Translations under genes and position numbers: made by a program
The notes under the pieces: model-generated
Databases searched by the model: none
What the model was told of the DNA's origin: nothing
Seen by the model: only the letters and a program-made list of their open reading frames with translations
Assembly (NCBI GenBank): GCA_964036295.1
Contig: OZ038468.1
Coordinates: 9,558,183-9,622,182, forward strand
DNA: 64,000 nt
Direction of reading: 5' to 3'
DNA from: Plumapathes pennacea
Taxonomy: Eukaryota; Cnidaria; Anthozoa; Antipatharia; Myriopathidae
Shown: one piece after another, positions 10,526 to 19,803 of the stretch
Layout: each line of letters opens with the position of its first letter
Numbering within the stretch: the stretch's first letter is position 1

Positions 10526-11536
10526 TCATTGCAACTTCATGTTGGAAACAATCTTGGTTGTAGTGTTATATGATATTTCTACTTGTGGTAGATTCAGAAA
10601 GGTTTGAATAACAGTTTCCTCTTGGGTATCAGTGTTGTTGCCATTCAGAAATTGTAGAGCAGCTCTGATGATGTCATCAAACATGGTGACAGTGACTTTG
10701 TTGGTGGGTGTCTTGATATGGCATTGTAATCGACATTGGCTTGGACAATTCACTTTCTTTTGGATCATGTTGCAATTGTCACACTTGACAATAGGAGAAT
10801 CATCTGCGGTGACTTTCTTGTTGCACTTGACACATGAGAAGTATTGCGTGAAATCAGCTACACCTTGGATTTCAGCAGTTGTTGTTGCTGTAGTGAAGCT
10901 GTCTGGTAGCTGCGTTGGCACTGCAAGCATTTCGACAAATGGTTCAGTGGACTGTATTTGGCATCCTTCTCGGGGAGTGTTGACATACGGTACACCATTT
11001 TGATCTTTCCTGACTTTTATATTGGTGAATGTATATGTTTCACCCTCCTTCACTTCATTTGTAAAATTCTCCCAAAGAACAATCTTGATGGAGGCTTTTG
11101 GGTCCACGAGATATCCTTTTCGTTTCCTGATGGGTCCATGTCTTGTGGTGATTCTCTTCTCTCCAGACAGCTGTATAATTTTTTCTTTCAATGTTATCAG
11201 TTGCCCATCGTTAGCACCTGATAGAGATTGGATGTTCTGAACTGACTGCATGTGGAGAATTGGGAATTTGACTTCTGCAGTTTCAAGCTGAGTTCTCTTG
11301 TTCATTAGGACACTGGGAGTTTCAGATGCTGCATCTTTAAGGCTTACGTTTGTAAGCTTTACTGGAGATTTGTTGTTACAGAACGTAGCGAACTCAGTGT
11401 GCTTGCCCGGGGAAAAACACACTCCTCTGAGTACCTTATCTTCAGTCTGAAGTTGCATGTCAAAGTAGTTTGTTTTTTCACTTTTTTTAACTGGAGATAG
11501 GTTGTGAATATATCCAGTTAGTTTTCCCTGGTCCAT
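10526..11536 (-). CDS. RPA-like ssDNA-binding protein of the Helentron
   Basis: A 336-residue protein from a real ATG (11536-11534). It has an N-terminal segment with YIHNLSPVKK, an OB-fold centred on DPKASIKIVLWENFTNEVKE (about residues 145-195), and a C-terminal zinc-ribbon: CVKCNKK, then CDNC, then CPSQC (about 234-275). This is the arrangement of replication protein A large-subunit-like proteins. RPA-like ORFs are a known accessory of Helitrons and are thought to coat the displaced strand during rolling-circle-like transposition. It lies 262 bp downstream of Rep-Hel-EN on the same strand. The frame is intact. It differs from the RPA remnant at 1003-1819 far more than the neighbouring endonuclease does. 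Confidence 0.83.
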   Translation of the reverse strand: MDQGKLTGYIHNLSPVKKSEKTNYFDMQLQTEDKVLRGVCFSPGKHTEFATFCNNKSPVKLTNVSLKDAASETPSVLMNKRTQLETAEVKFPILHMQSVQNIQSLSGANDGQLITLKEKIIQLSGEKRITTRHGPIRKRKGYLVDPKASIKIVLWENFTNEVKEGETYTFTNIKVRKDQNGVPYVNTPREGCQIQSTEPFVEMLAVPTQLPDSFTTATTTAEIQGVADFTQYFSCVKCNKKVTADDSPIVKCDNCNMIQKKVNCPSQCRLQCHIKTPTNKVTVTMFDDIIRAALQFLNGNNTDTQEETVIQTFLNLPQVEISYNTTTKIVSNMKLQ

Positions 11537-11798
11537 CCTGATGAGGTTATTCTGTTAAGGAAAGAGAATTAAGAGAATTGAGAGAAACAGAGAAAAAATA
11601 ACAAGAAAATTAAAATGAAGACTTACCTGTGTTACTATGATTATTCTCTGATTTTTTTAAGGACTAAACTAACTAAGGTTATCATCAAAGTTAGATTACC
11701 TTTAAAATTACTGTAATTCTTAACAACAGTATTACAACATAACATGTCAGTTATTGACAGCAGTTATACAGTCTTGGTGTTAATGTACCTATTTAATT

Positions 11799-14700
11799 TC
11801 AGGTCGTAATATATGCACAAATAGGCTTGTGATCAGAAAAATATGTCTCCAAGACTTGTGGTGTAACAGTTGGGTCTGGTAAATTAGTGTAGATGTGATC
11901 AATACAATGAGAAATCAACTGTCTATAATTGTAGTCTCTAATAAACAGATTACTGAGAGGAAGCCGGTCACTTTCATTTAACCAGTTGAGGTTGAAATCT
12001 CCAATAAAAACATTAAAAGCAGTAGATGGCTGCATGTCAAGGATTTCTCTCAATGCTGTACACATTTGTCGTACTGGTACTTTAGGAGACCGATATACAT
12101 CTATGATGGTTAGATGTGAGAGGGGCATGACCCTTACAATAGTTATCTCAATACCATTAGTGTTGTGGCAATATGGATACCCAGGGATGAAATCAATGCG
12201 ACTGTAGATTGCTGTACCTCCATATGGTCTTGTGTTAAGACTGGACTGACTGTTGTTTTTAAACAGAGTGTATCCATCAATGTCATACATATTATCACTA
12301 TCTGATTGACAAAATCTTGTTTCAGAAAAAATACAGAGATCTGTGGTTGTGTAATTCAAATCTTTGCGTACATCTTCAATATGTCTGTGCAGTGACCTTG
12401 CATTAAGAAAGCAAAGCTTAAAAGGGATTTGGTGCTCACTGTAGAGAGGGGATACACAAAGCTTGAGGCGCCCTTCTGTTCGTAAACGCTCCATTTCAGT
12501 CTGCACATCAGTACTCACTGCTATTTTGTTTTCACAAAGCTCAGTGACATACAGTCCCTCAATTGTAGTTACTCTACTTAGGCCAACATAATGTATATGA
12601 GGTATTGCTTTTCTGGTGTCGAAGTTGACAACAATGCTAGCTTCTGTATCACCTTGTGACCTATGTATTGTTTTTGCAGCTGCTGGGCGGAGTGGAAATT
12701 GTTTTCTTACTACTTGAGCAGTTCTATTTCTACCTACTGCAAACTGAATAATGACAGGTATAATTGGAGTCCATGTAGGTTGAATGCCTTGTACATATAA
12801 GTTTCTGTTCTCATGGCGTGTCTTTTCTCCAACATGAGGATGGTCAAATTGTACCCATATTATTTCAGATGGTTTATCTCTTTGGTGCAATTTTATCTTT
12901 TTAATGACATTACCTGCACCATTTGTCATGCCATCTTCTGTTCGTACATTTATTGCAATTTCTGTTCTTTCCCCTTCTGCTAGCTGAAGGTTGGAAATTA
13001 TTTGCCTTGTTTTCCTGGGGTCATGTGGTATCTGCTTCATGATTTTGTCCCTAAGCTCTGCAGAGTTAGCTCCTATAACACTATCTTGTGCTTTGATAGT
13101 ATACTTGTCACCACATGCTGCACGGTGGACTCTATCATTGAACTCATTGACCTTGACATTTTGAAAGAACAAGTGAGGTATATGCATTGGGTAGTTATCA
13201 ATAGTGTTTTCTTTGATACTTTCCTTGATTTTCAAAATATCATTTTGAGTGTGTTTACCTTCTCGTAATCTGTTTAAAATTTCAGCAAAGACTTTGCTTT
13301 CTCTTTGCCTCATGATCTCTTGAAGCTCAAACATTTTAAAATATTGCTGCCACAGGTTAGGAACTAGAATTCCATATTCTGAGTTGTCCATGTCTTTAAA
13401 TATGTACCCATCCATAACAGGTTGAAGTTGAAACAAATCACCAATTGCAATTATACTAACACCACCAAAGTCCTCTTTACTTCCTTTAATATCCTTCAGT
13501 CTATTGTTTATTTGTACATTGAACATGGTATTTCCTACCATTGATATTTCATCTAGAAATATTAGTTTTACACCTCCAAGTTGAGTTCTGAGAGTATTTA
13601 ATCTACTTGAATCAAGATGTTTGTAATTTTTCAGAGACTGGCATGCTGGTATTGCCAGAGAGCTGTGTATTGTGTTACCTTTGATATTATAAGCAGCTTT
13701 TCCAGTAGGGGCTAGCAGTAATATTTTGACTTGATGAAAGTCATCACCAGCTCTGGTGTTGTAATACTTCAGCGCAGCCTGATATAGTGCCTTAGTGACA
13801 TGTGATTTACCCACACCTGCTCCTCCACTGAGAAAGCAATGGAATGGTTCATCACATGTTTTAATGAGATGGAGGACATGATAGAAGAATTCCTTTTGTT
13901 CTTTGTTCAACATTTGGACCATTTGTCTATAATCATGATCTTGTAACTCGTTAAATATTAGTTGTTCACTATTCGAGGCAGTGGAAGGAATTCCAATGTC
14001 GTCTGACAAATCATAGCCTTCATTGAAATCAGGGTGCAAGTCTTGCATGCCTTCAGCATCATCTTGGTATTCCATGTTCTGTGTAACAGGTGCTATCAGG
14101 TCATAATTACCATCAGACTCTTCAATATCATTTAAGTGTTCTTGGATCTCATTGAGATCTTCACTACAAATTGCATATTGTTTCATTTGTTCATTTATTA
14201 TATTTTTGACAAGTACATGTTCTTGATAAGAAGAAAAATTACCAATCAAGTCAGTTTCTTCATTTCTCCACGATGTGAACAACATGATTAGTTCACGGTA
14301 ATGCTTCTCTTGATCTACTTGTTTGTTAAAGCAAACACTTCTAATAATTCTAGCTTTTGATCGTTTCTTGTTCTTTTGAGGTTCACAACTTGGTTCACCA
14401 CAATCATCATCGTTTTCTTCACTAACAGCTGTCTCTACAGGCAGATTATCAGTATCAACTTGATAGGATTTCTTAGCATATGGTTTCCCAGAAGAGTCAT
14501 ACCATGCAGCCCAGTCTGCAAGTGTCACATGTTCAAGGCTTAAAGGACGCTTTGTGTATCTCTTTAACAGTCCACCAGTGTAGATTTCCTCACTATCATC
14601 TTCCATCTCTTGGATGTCACTTAAGGGCTTTAAAAGTTGAACTCTCTGTTCAGGAGGTGATGTATTAATGAATATCACTTGACGAGATGATTTTCTCATT

Positions 14701-17132
14701 GGAAGCTGTAGTACAATATAGACCGCTTCTTGTGCACTGATTTCGACATTGTTCAGAAATTTATTTGCAATATCCCTTACTTGTTGTTTAATGCTAGAGT
14801 TCCCTTTCCTAGCTTCATCACATGCAGTTCGTAAAAGTTCACTCATTCCTTTCTGTGCTTTTGAGATATATGATACAATGTACATAGCACATGCATAAAC
14901 ATCTAAGACAAATTGGATGTCCATGTTAGCTCTCCATGCACCAAGACAAGCAGGATTGTAATTATTGATTCTTAACTCATTTGGCTTCCTCTTCAAAAAT
15001 ATAGTTGGAGTATTGAGATGCGATCTCACAGCAAGCAGATAATTTTCTTCAGTTACTTTCAAATTTACAAGTAGCTCGTCAAATGATATATTTTCACCTT
15101 CTTTCATGTCATTTAATTGTTTCTTTATAGATTTCCAAGTATCTTTGTGATGTTTTAATTGACTAGCTTGAATATCACTATCCAGGGGATAAAGAATTCT
15201 TGTAGAACTCATAGGTGGCTGTGGGTAATTGAAACGACATTCTGTTTTGGACTTTTTTCGGCATGTGTGTGAATGCCTGTGGATTTGCCTGTTTACAAAT
15301 TTTAGAAGTTCAGGATTATTAGCTGGTCTTTCACACCTAATTATTTTGTCAATAAATGCTATGACTTTATCATCACTATCAACACCAAATACTGGTGCAT
15401 CTTCCAGCCATATCAGCATATGGATATGAGGTGAGCCCCTCTGCTGATACTCAACTCTGTAAAACCAATCTGATATTTTGCCTAAAGGTGCAAGACTGCT
15501 CATGAGGAAATTTCGTATAAATTGACACACTTGATAGTCAAAATGTCTGGCACATGTGACTGGATCACTTTGAATAAGCCTACACTTTTCCTGCCAATTC
15601 AGATTCTCTAGCTCAGTGTCAGTGTATTCTTTATTATCAACAAGTTGACCAAGTATTCTTAGAAGATGAGGCCACTGAGTTTCTGCTGAAGAGAAACTAC
15701 AAAACAAAGAGGCAGGTCCCAACTGTCTTATCATTGCAAATATATCTTTCTTTGCCTTTTCAAAATATGGAGGTGAACCACGCAATGCTCGTAAAAACTT
15801 AAAACCCTCATCATGGTGAATTAAATTCTCCAATGCCCCTGGCTGTTTTAACTGTCCTGCTTTCATTGTTTTGTTATTTCCTTTGCATTTCCTCAGGGCA
15901 ACTTGAGATTTTGCCAACATAATCTTCATTTGCAGCTTTTTTGTTTTAAAGAATATATTTTCTACACACATAGCAGCTCTTCGGTCTGACCGTCTCAATT
16001 CAGATTTACAGATGTCACTATAATGAACAGCTGCAAGCCTATTTTCATTATCAGGCCTTTTGTGGCCTAAGAATATGCCAGGATATGCTAGTTCTTCAGA
16101 ATATTTATCTCTGAATACACTAAGAGGTCTGCTACCTTCAGCCGGTGCAACATTCAAAATGTGTTCACGTTCTCTATCTTCCATGAAGTCTGTGGGAGTT
16201 AACATAGTATCAGTAACCCCGGCAGGTATTTCTGCCTCATCTTCACTCCACTCATCTTCATCATTGAGTGTTTCTTTTGCTTTGTCAGCATTTGTATCAC
16301 ATTCCATATCTTCTGACTGGGCCTCACGTTGTCGATCATCACATTCATACAAATTAGCATTATTTTCTGCCCAATTTTGATTTAACATAATGCCTTCTTC
16401 TCTGTAAAGACTACTGTTATTCACAAGCCAGTTGGCTGCTTGCATTACTTTGTGTGGTCTAACATTTAATGATAATGCTGAACTCTTATACTGTAATCTT
16501 CTCTTTAGGTTGACCTTTATTGTTCCAGTTTCATTTGGTAATCTGGGCAACATACTGATACTATTTGTGATGTCAGCCGGAACATTTACGATGTTCCCAC
16601 TTATTTTGAATTGCCTTCCTCTTGGAGCTTGCATGAGTTTTTGAAATGCCAATCTAGGAGCAAGTAGTCTACACTCCAACTCATTCAGGTCAAAAAATGC
16701 AGGTATTGTTGGAAATTGCATCCCATTCACAGCAGCACAAGGTGGGACCTTATTCTTTGCTAAGTACTTATGGCATGAACTACACAACCATTCAACATTT
16801 TTCACACTTTTTTTATTTAGCAGATACTTGTCAATATCAGGATTACGACATCTTAGTGTTTCAGCAGACTGCACACTGTGTTTATACCACAACTGGTCAC
16901 AGCAACTGCATATGTACATTGGTCCTTTGGAAACAATGTCATGAAATTTCAATGTCAAATTTTCTTCAGATGCTGATTCTGCCTGCTGAAGATGATTATT
17001 ATGTTGCAAAGAACTTTGTTCCATTCCATTACCATCGCCAGAAGCATTTCCATGAGCACCTATATCTAAGTGTTCCTTTTGGGCCTGTTGTTTCTTTTGT
17101 TTGGACTGTTTTCTTTTCCTATATTCCCTCAT
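11799..17132 (-). CDS. Helentron Rep-helicase-endonuclease transposase
   Basis: A 1777-residue protein that starts at the ATG 17132-17130. The N-terminal tail is basic and Lys/Arg-rich, with a zinc-finger-like segment near residues 70-125 (CSCCDQLW, CSSCHKY). The Rep (HUH) nuclease has the histidine pair in RGSPHIHMLIWLE (about 564-576) and the paired-tyrosine motif YIVSYISK (about 745-755). The PIF1-like SF1B helicase has Walker A GGAGVGKSH (about 1107) and Walker B IFLDEIS (about 1194), ending with HRSQGDTEAS (about 1507). The AP-endonuclease-like domain spans about 1570-1777, with FSETRFCQSD, GDFNLNW, CIDHIYTN and SDHKPICAY. It nicks, unwinds and rejoins DNA during rolling-circle-type transposition. 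All the catalytic motifs I looked for are present with no internal stop. The ATG overlaps the stop of the upstream OTU ORF (ATGA), and the frames look like one split chain. Confidence 0.94.
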   Translation of the reverse strand: MREYRKRKQSKQKKQQAQKEHLDIGAHGNASGDGNGMEQSSLQHNNHLQQAESASEENLTLKFHDIVSKGPMYICSCCDQLWYKHSVQSAETLRCRNPDIDKYLLNKKSVKNVEWLCSSCHKYLAKNKVPPCAAVNGMQFPTIPAFFDLNELECRLLAPRLAFQKLMQAPRGRQFKISGNIVNVPADITNSISMLPRLPNETGTIKVNLKRRLQYKSSALSLNVRPHKVMQAANWLVNNSSLYREEGIMLNQNWAENNANLYECDDRQREAQSEDMECDTNADKAKETLNDEDEWSEDEAEIPAGVTDTMLTPTDFMEDREREHILNVAPAEGSRPLSVFRDKYSEELAYPGIFLGHKRPDNENRLAAVHYSDICKSELRRSDRRAAMCVENIFFKTKKLQMKIMLAKSQVALRKCKGNNKTMKAGQLKQPGALENLIHHDEGFKFLRALRGSPPYFEKAKKDIFAMIRQLGPASLFCSFSSAETQWPHLLRILGQLVDNKEYTDTELENLNWQEKCRLIQSDPVTCARHFDYQVCQFIRNFLMSSLAPLGKISDWFYRVEYQQRGSPHIHMLIWLEDAPVFGVDSDDKVIAFIDKIIRCERPANNPELLKFVNRQIHRHSHTCRKKSKTECRFNYPQPPMSSTRILYPLDSDIQASQLKHHKDTWKSIKKQLNDMKEGENISFDELLVNLKVTEENYLLAVRSHLNTPTIFLKRKPNELRINNYNPACLGAWRANMDIQFVLDVYACAMYIVSYISKAQKGMSELLRTACDEARKGNSSIKQQVRDIANKFLNNVEISAQEAVYIVLQLPMRKSSRQVIFINTSPPEQRVQLLKPLSDIQEMEDDSEEIYTGGLLKRYTKRPLSLEHVTLADWAAWYDSSGKPYAKKSYQVDTDNLPVETAVSEENDDDCGEPSCEPQKNKKRSKARIIRSVCFNKQVDQEKHYRELIMLFTSWRNEETDLIGNFSSYQEHVLVKNIINEQMKQYAICSEDLNEIQEHLNDIEESDGNYDLIAPVTQNMEYQDDAEGMQDLHPDFNEGYDLSDDIGIPSTASNSEQLIFNELQDHDYRQMVQMLNKEQKEFFYHVLHLIKTCDEPFHCFLSGGAGVGKSHVTKALYQAALKYYNTRAGDDFHQVKILLLAPTGKAAYNIKGNTIHSSLAIPACQSLKNYKHLDSSRLNTLRTQLGGVKLIFLDEISMVGNTMFNVQINNRLKDIKGSKEDFGGVSIIAIGDLFQLQPVMDGYIFKDMDNSEYGILVPNLWQQYFKMFELQEIMRQRESKVFAEILNRLREGKHTQNDILKIKESIKENTIDNYPMHIPHLFFQNVKVNEFNDRVHRAACGDKYTIKAQDSVIGANSAELRDKIMKQIPHDPRKTRQIISNLQLAEGERTEIAINVRTEDGMTNGAGNVIKKIKLHQRDKPSEIIWVQFDHPHVGEKTRHENRNLYVQGIQPTWTPIIPVIIQFAVGRNRTAQVVRKQFPLRPAAAKTIHRSQGDTEASIVVNFDTRKAIPHIHYVGLSRVTTIEGLYVTELCENKIAVSTDVQTEMERLRTEGRLKLCVSPLYSEHQIPFKLCFLNARSLHRHIEDVRKDLNYTTTDLCIFSETRFCQSDSDNMYDIDGYTLFKNNSQSSLNTRPYGGTAIYSRIDFIPGYPYCHNTNGIEITIVRVMPLSHLTIIDVYRSPKVPVRQMCTALREILDMQPSTAFNVFIGDFNLNWLNESDRLPLSNLFIRDYNYRQLISHCIDHIYTNLPDPTVTPQVLETYFSDHKPICAYITT

Positions 17133-18997
17133 GTAAGCATTTTTCTTCTGTCTTTCCTCAATTTCCTTTTCCTGTATTCCTTCATATAATCATTTTGCTT
17201 CTGTTTATCATGAGTTTGCCGTTTTCTTTTCATGTATTCCTTCATGTAAGCATTCCTCTTGGCATGCTGATTTTCAAGTGTGTTTGAGCCGCCCGACGAT
17301 GGAACTGTTGACACATAATGGTACTCTTCGACATGACCTATATAAATTACTGTTGGTTGCTGTAGTGGATTTACTGCTTCTACCACATTAAACTCTGCAA
17401 AATGCTGATGTGATTCTACAATGTAAATTCTTAAATTCAGTTTGTCGGCAACAGCCTGTATAATGAGACCATCAGTCCATGTTCCTTGGCTGGACATATT
17501 AGTCATATATTCCATCCAGGAATTTTCGGTATTACTTTCGATAAAACGCTCAGGATTTTCGTTCAAGTATTCGATGCCAGAAGCCCGGATATTCAAGTGA
17601 AAATTTGGATCACCATATAACTGGTGAGAAACAGCTCTAAAAAAACAGTCACCTGCACCACCAACATCTAGTGGTCTCAAGCCCAGTTGAAGCAATCGGG
17701 ATTCTAACAACTTATTAGAAGGTAATAAACTGATTGCCATATCTTGATTGCTGTCAGATTGCATAGGCCCTGGGTTTAATTCAATATCACCTGACATTAA
17801 GAGCTTTGTTTTAGAAACACAATATTGCTCATAATCAAAGCGACAATTACTATACGTCTTGTGGTGACAAAATAAAGAACTCTGGGTTTTGGAAGTACAT
17901 TTCTGAACCCTAGTACAGCATCTTGGAAGTTTTAAAAATGTGCTGAAAAAGCAGTTACTTCTGTGGACCAAGTTTACATACCAACTCTTATAATCAGTTG
18001 CTAGCTTGTACATACTGGATGATTTGGGAGCAGATGTTCTAAGTATCTTCTTCAGTTTGGGTCTTAGTTTTCTCCTTCTCATTGTTTGCATGATTTTCTT
18101 AGGTATTCTCGACGGTTTGCGGTCTCTAAACGATCGTTTGACTTTTGACTGTGTGGTGCATTTCCTTGCAGTCGGTCTGCATAATTCGGGGCTGTTGTTC
18201 GCAGTCTCATCACAAGATTCTATTAAACTGAGGTTTAAATCATACTTGTTGACAACATTTAGTGTACTAGCATAGTTTCCTTGCCGAATTACCACAGCTT
18301 TCACAGATGCTCGGTCAGTCAAAGGTGCGATTTGTTCATCATGCTCCCGTAGCACAGCGAAAGTTTCTGCATGAAAGACTTTATTTATCCTGCGGACGGG
18401 CTGAATTTTCCCACAATGGGGCTCACTGATCCTCCGAAGAGACTCATTCGTCCTCCGAAGAGGCTCATTCGCCCTTCGAAGAGGCTCAATCATCCTCCGA
18501 AGAGGCTCATTTATCCTCCGAAGAGGCTCAATCATCCTCCGAAGAGGCTCATTTATCCTCCGAAGAGGCTCAATCATCCTCCGAGGAGGCTCATTGTTTC
18601 CCTTAACGGGCTTTTGTTTCCCCAAACGGGGTTCATTCTTTCCCTTTACGGGCTTTTGTTTCCCCAAACGGGGCTCAGAATTGATTTGAAAGTGTTCTTG
18701 TGTCCGTCTCGCTGGGTGGTTTGGTGTTGATGCTGTTTCTCGTCGAAATATGCATCCACCTATAACTCGAAAGAAGCTCCGAAAACCTTTCATTTGACCG
18801 ACTTGATGCACGCTTTGAAAGCTGTGGTAAGTCGTACTAGCAAATCTAGCGAAATTCATTGTATAACCACTCACCAAAACTCCAACGCTTTCGCGGCCAA
18901 GCTTCCACAAACACAAACACGCCACGCTGTTCAGCGATATTTGGTCGTCCCTTGTCTTGATTGGCTTGCGAGAACGGGCGACGTGATCCGATGGCAT
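17129..18997 (-). CDS. Helentron OTU-protease protein with internal 2A-like motif
   Basis: A 622-residue protein from ATG 18997-18995, 114 bases inside the element's 5' end. Residues 1-110 are unremarkable. Residues 107-200 contain tandem heptads of the type EPLRRxI/N. Residues 285-325 are strongly basic. Cysteines at 349-393 may form a zinc-binding region. A 2A-like motif, GDIELNPGP, lies at 403-411. An OTU cysteine protease domain follows at about 437-565, with catalytic GAGDCFFRAVSHQLYG (Asp450, Cys451) and a C-terminal histidine in EEYHYVS. OTU domains are known accessories of Helentrons, presumed deubiquitinases. The C-terminus has two copies of YMKEYxKRK and ends at a TGA that overlaps the next ORF's ATG by 4 nt. 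If 2A skipping works, a basic 410-residue peptide and a separate OTU protein would be made. Confidence 0.9.
   Translation of the reverse strand: MPSDHVARSRKPIKTRDDQISLNSVACLCLWKLGRESVGVLVSGYTMNFARFASTTYHSFQSVHQVGQMKGFRSFFRVIGGCIFRRETASTPNHPARRTQEHFQINSEPRLGKQKPVKGKNEPRLGKQKPVKGNNEPPRRMIEPLRRINEPLRRMIEPLRRINEPLRRMIEPLRRANEPLRRTNESLRRISEPHCGKIQPVRRINKVFHAETFAVLREHDEQIAPLTDRASVKAVVIRQGNYASTLNVVNKYDLNLSLIESCDETANNSPELCRPTARKCTTQSKVKRSFRDRKPSRIPKKIMQTMRRRKLRPKLKKILRTSAPKSSSMYKLATDYKSWYVNLVHRSNCFFSTFLKLPRCCTRVQKCTSKTQSSLFCHHKTYSNCRFDYEQYCVSKTKLLMSGDIELNPGPMQSDSNQDMAISLLPSNKLLESRLLQLGLRPLDVGGAGDCFFRAVSHQLYGDPNFHLNIRASGIEYLNENPERFIESNTENSWMEYMTNMSSQGTWTDGLIIQAVADKLNLRIYIVESHQHFAEFNVVEAVNPLQQPTVIYIGHVEEYHYVSTVPSSGGSNTLENQHAKRNAYMKEYMKRKRQTHDKQKQNDYMKEYRKRKLRKDRRKMLT
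17765..17791 (-). other. 2A-like (CHYSEL) ribosome-skipping motif
   Basis: It encodes GDIELNPGP, which satisfies the D-x-E-x-N-P-G-P consensus and is preceded by LLMS, as in typical 2A sequences. Skipping would occur between Gly410 and Pro411 (Pro codon at 17767-17765). 2A-like motifs are known in picornaviruses, in some non-LTR retrotransposons and in sea-urchin immune genes. Activity here is inferred. Confidence 0.8.
18420..18600 (-). repeat. tandem 21/42-bp coding repeat (EPLRR heptads)
   Basis: Units built on cctccgaagaggctcat (plus strand) repeat about eight times in frame, alternating EPLRRMI and EPLRRIN. Flanking units at 18600-18680 are a second repeat type (EPRLGKQKPVKG, two copies). 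Confidence 0.88.
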
Positions 18998-19083
18998 TGC
19001 GCAAAATCTTCTTTGTTTTTGATTGGATCCGATTCATTCCATTGTTAACTTACATTACTTTCGGATTTCCAGACGATGGCATA

Positions 19084-19111
19084 GTGTCTGCTGCGCATGC
19101 GCAGTAGACAC
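19084..19111. repeat. terminal palindrome at Helentron 5' end
   Basis: A 28-base inverted repeat with a single mismatched pair, centred on gcgcatgcgc, placed exactly at the inferred 5' end of the element. Confidence 0.85.
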
Positions 19112-19803
19112 AAAAAGGTGGCGTTACGGAAGGGAAATAAGTTTTATATTCTAAAGGAGGCATTTTAAGAGAAATAGAAACGAAAGTGGAAAAGACAAAG
19201 TACTTCATACTAACATAAAAATGTGAATGGAAACCAGAAAAAAAGTTCCAGCAAAAATCCAGAATGCGGCAAAAGTACCATTTCTCCTTCGTAACAATTT
19301 TAGTTGGAAAAGTTTCTTTTATTCCTAGTATAGTTTGGCCTGGCATGTCACACTTTGTGAAGTTCCAATTTAAAGTGGAGGTGTTCAGATAAGATAACCA
19401 GTAAAACTGGACAAAGTTGATTGATCAAATTATTGCAAGTTGAAATTTGTTATGGTGGGGAAATTGTTGTGGAGGGGAAGATCAAGCTGATCTCAATATT
19501 GCACTGCACAGTGATGTGTGAAACACATAAACAGTTTGTTTTGCTTGCTGCGGTCAATCAGACTGCACGATATCATAGCTACAGTAGTATCTTCATGTAT
19601 CTTGAATTTCAAGAGAAAATCCTGAAATGTGACCACTGAAATGAAAGGTCTTCATTTAAGCATGATGCATTTACTTTGTTTATTTTGTGATAGTACATTT
19701 GTTTATGATTTTCAAAGATATGTCACATGCAACAATGCACATTTTAGCAGAGTTACAGATTTAATACTGATACACAGTTGAAGGTATTTGCAACAAACTG
19801 TAC
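19112..19803. repeat. duplicated segment, copy 1 right half
   Basis: From the A-tract (19112-19116) to caacaaactgtac this matches 24186-24852. Together with 7496-9877 it rebuilds the uninterrupted segment at 22266-24852. There is no gene in it. Its right end cuts the SF3 helicase gene. Confidence 0.85.

Larger units (their letters stand above)
9878..19111 (-). mobile_element. near-complete Helentron (Helitron) element, 9.2 kb
   Basis: The ends are set by comparison with the uninterrupted duplicate. There, gcataacta runs into a seven-A tract and then tggcg (24177-24194). Here the A-tract is split at 9877/19112 and 9234 bases are inserted. On the element's strand (minus) the target is an oligo-T tract with no clear target duplication, as known for Helentrons, which insert between T residues. 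The 5' end (19111) is a 28-base palindrome. Its first ten bases, gtgtctactg, recur inverted near the 3' end at 9898-9907, i.e. a subterminal inverted repeat. Inside, 5' to 3', are the OTU/2A ORF, Rep-Hel-EN and the RPA-like ORF, all long and open, so it may be recently active. Confidence 0.9.

Noticed and set aside
17129..17132. ATGA overlap read as bacterial operon-type coupling
   Set aside because: The element is a eukaryotic Helentron; a frameshift in one chain or reinitiation explains it better. No ribosome-binding site was sought as evidence.
18371..18730. Plus-strand ORF rich in PPKRL repeats
   Set aside because: It is the antisense shadow of the EPLRR heptad repeats in the OTU ORF.
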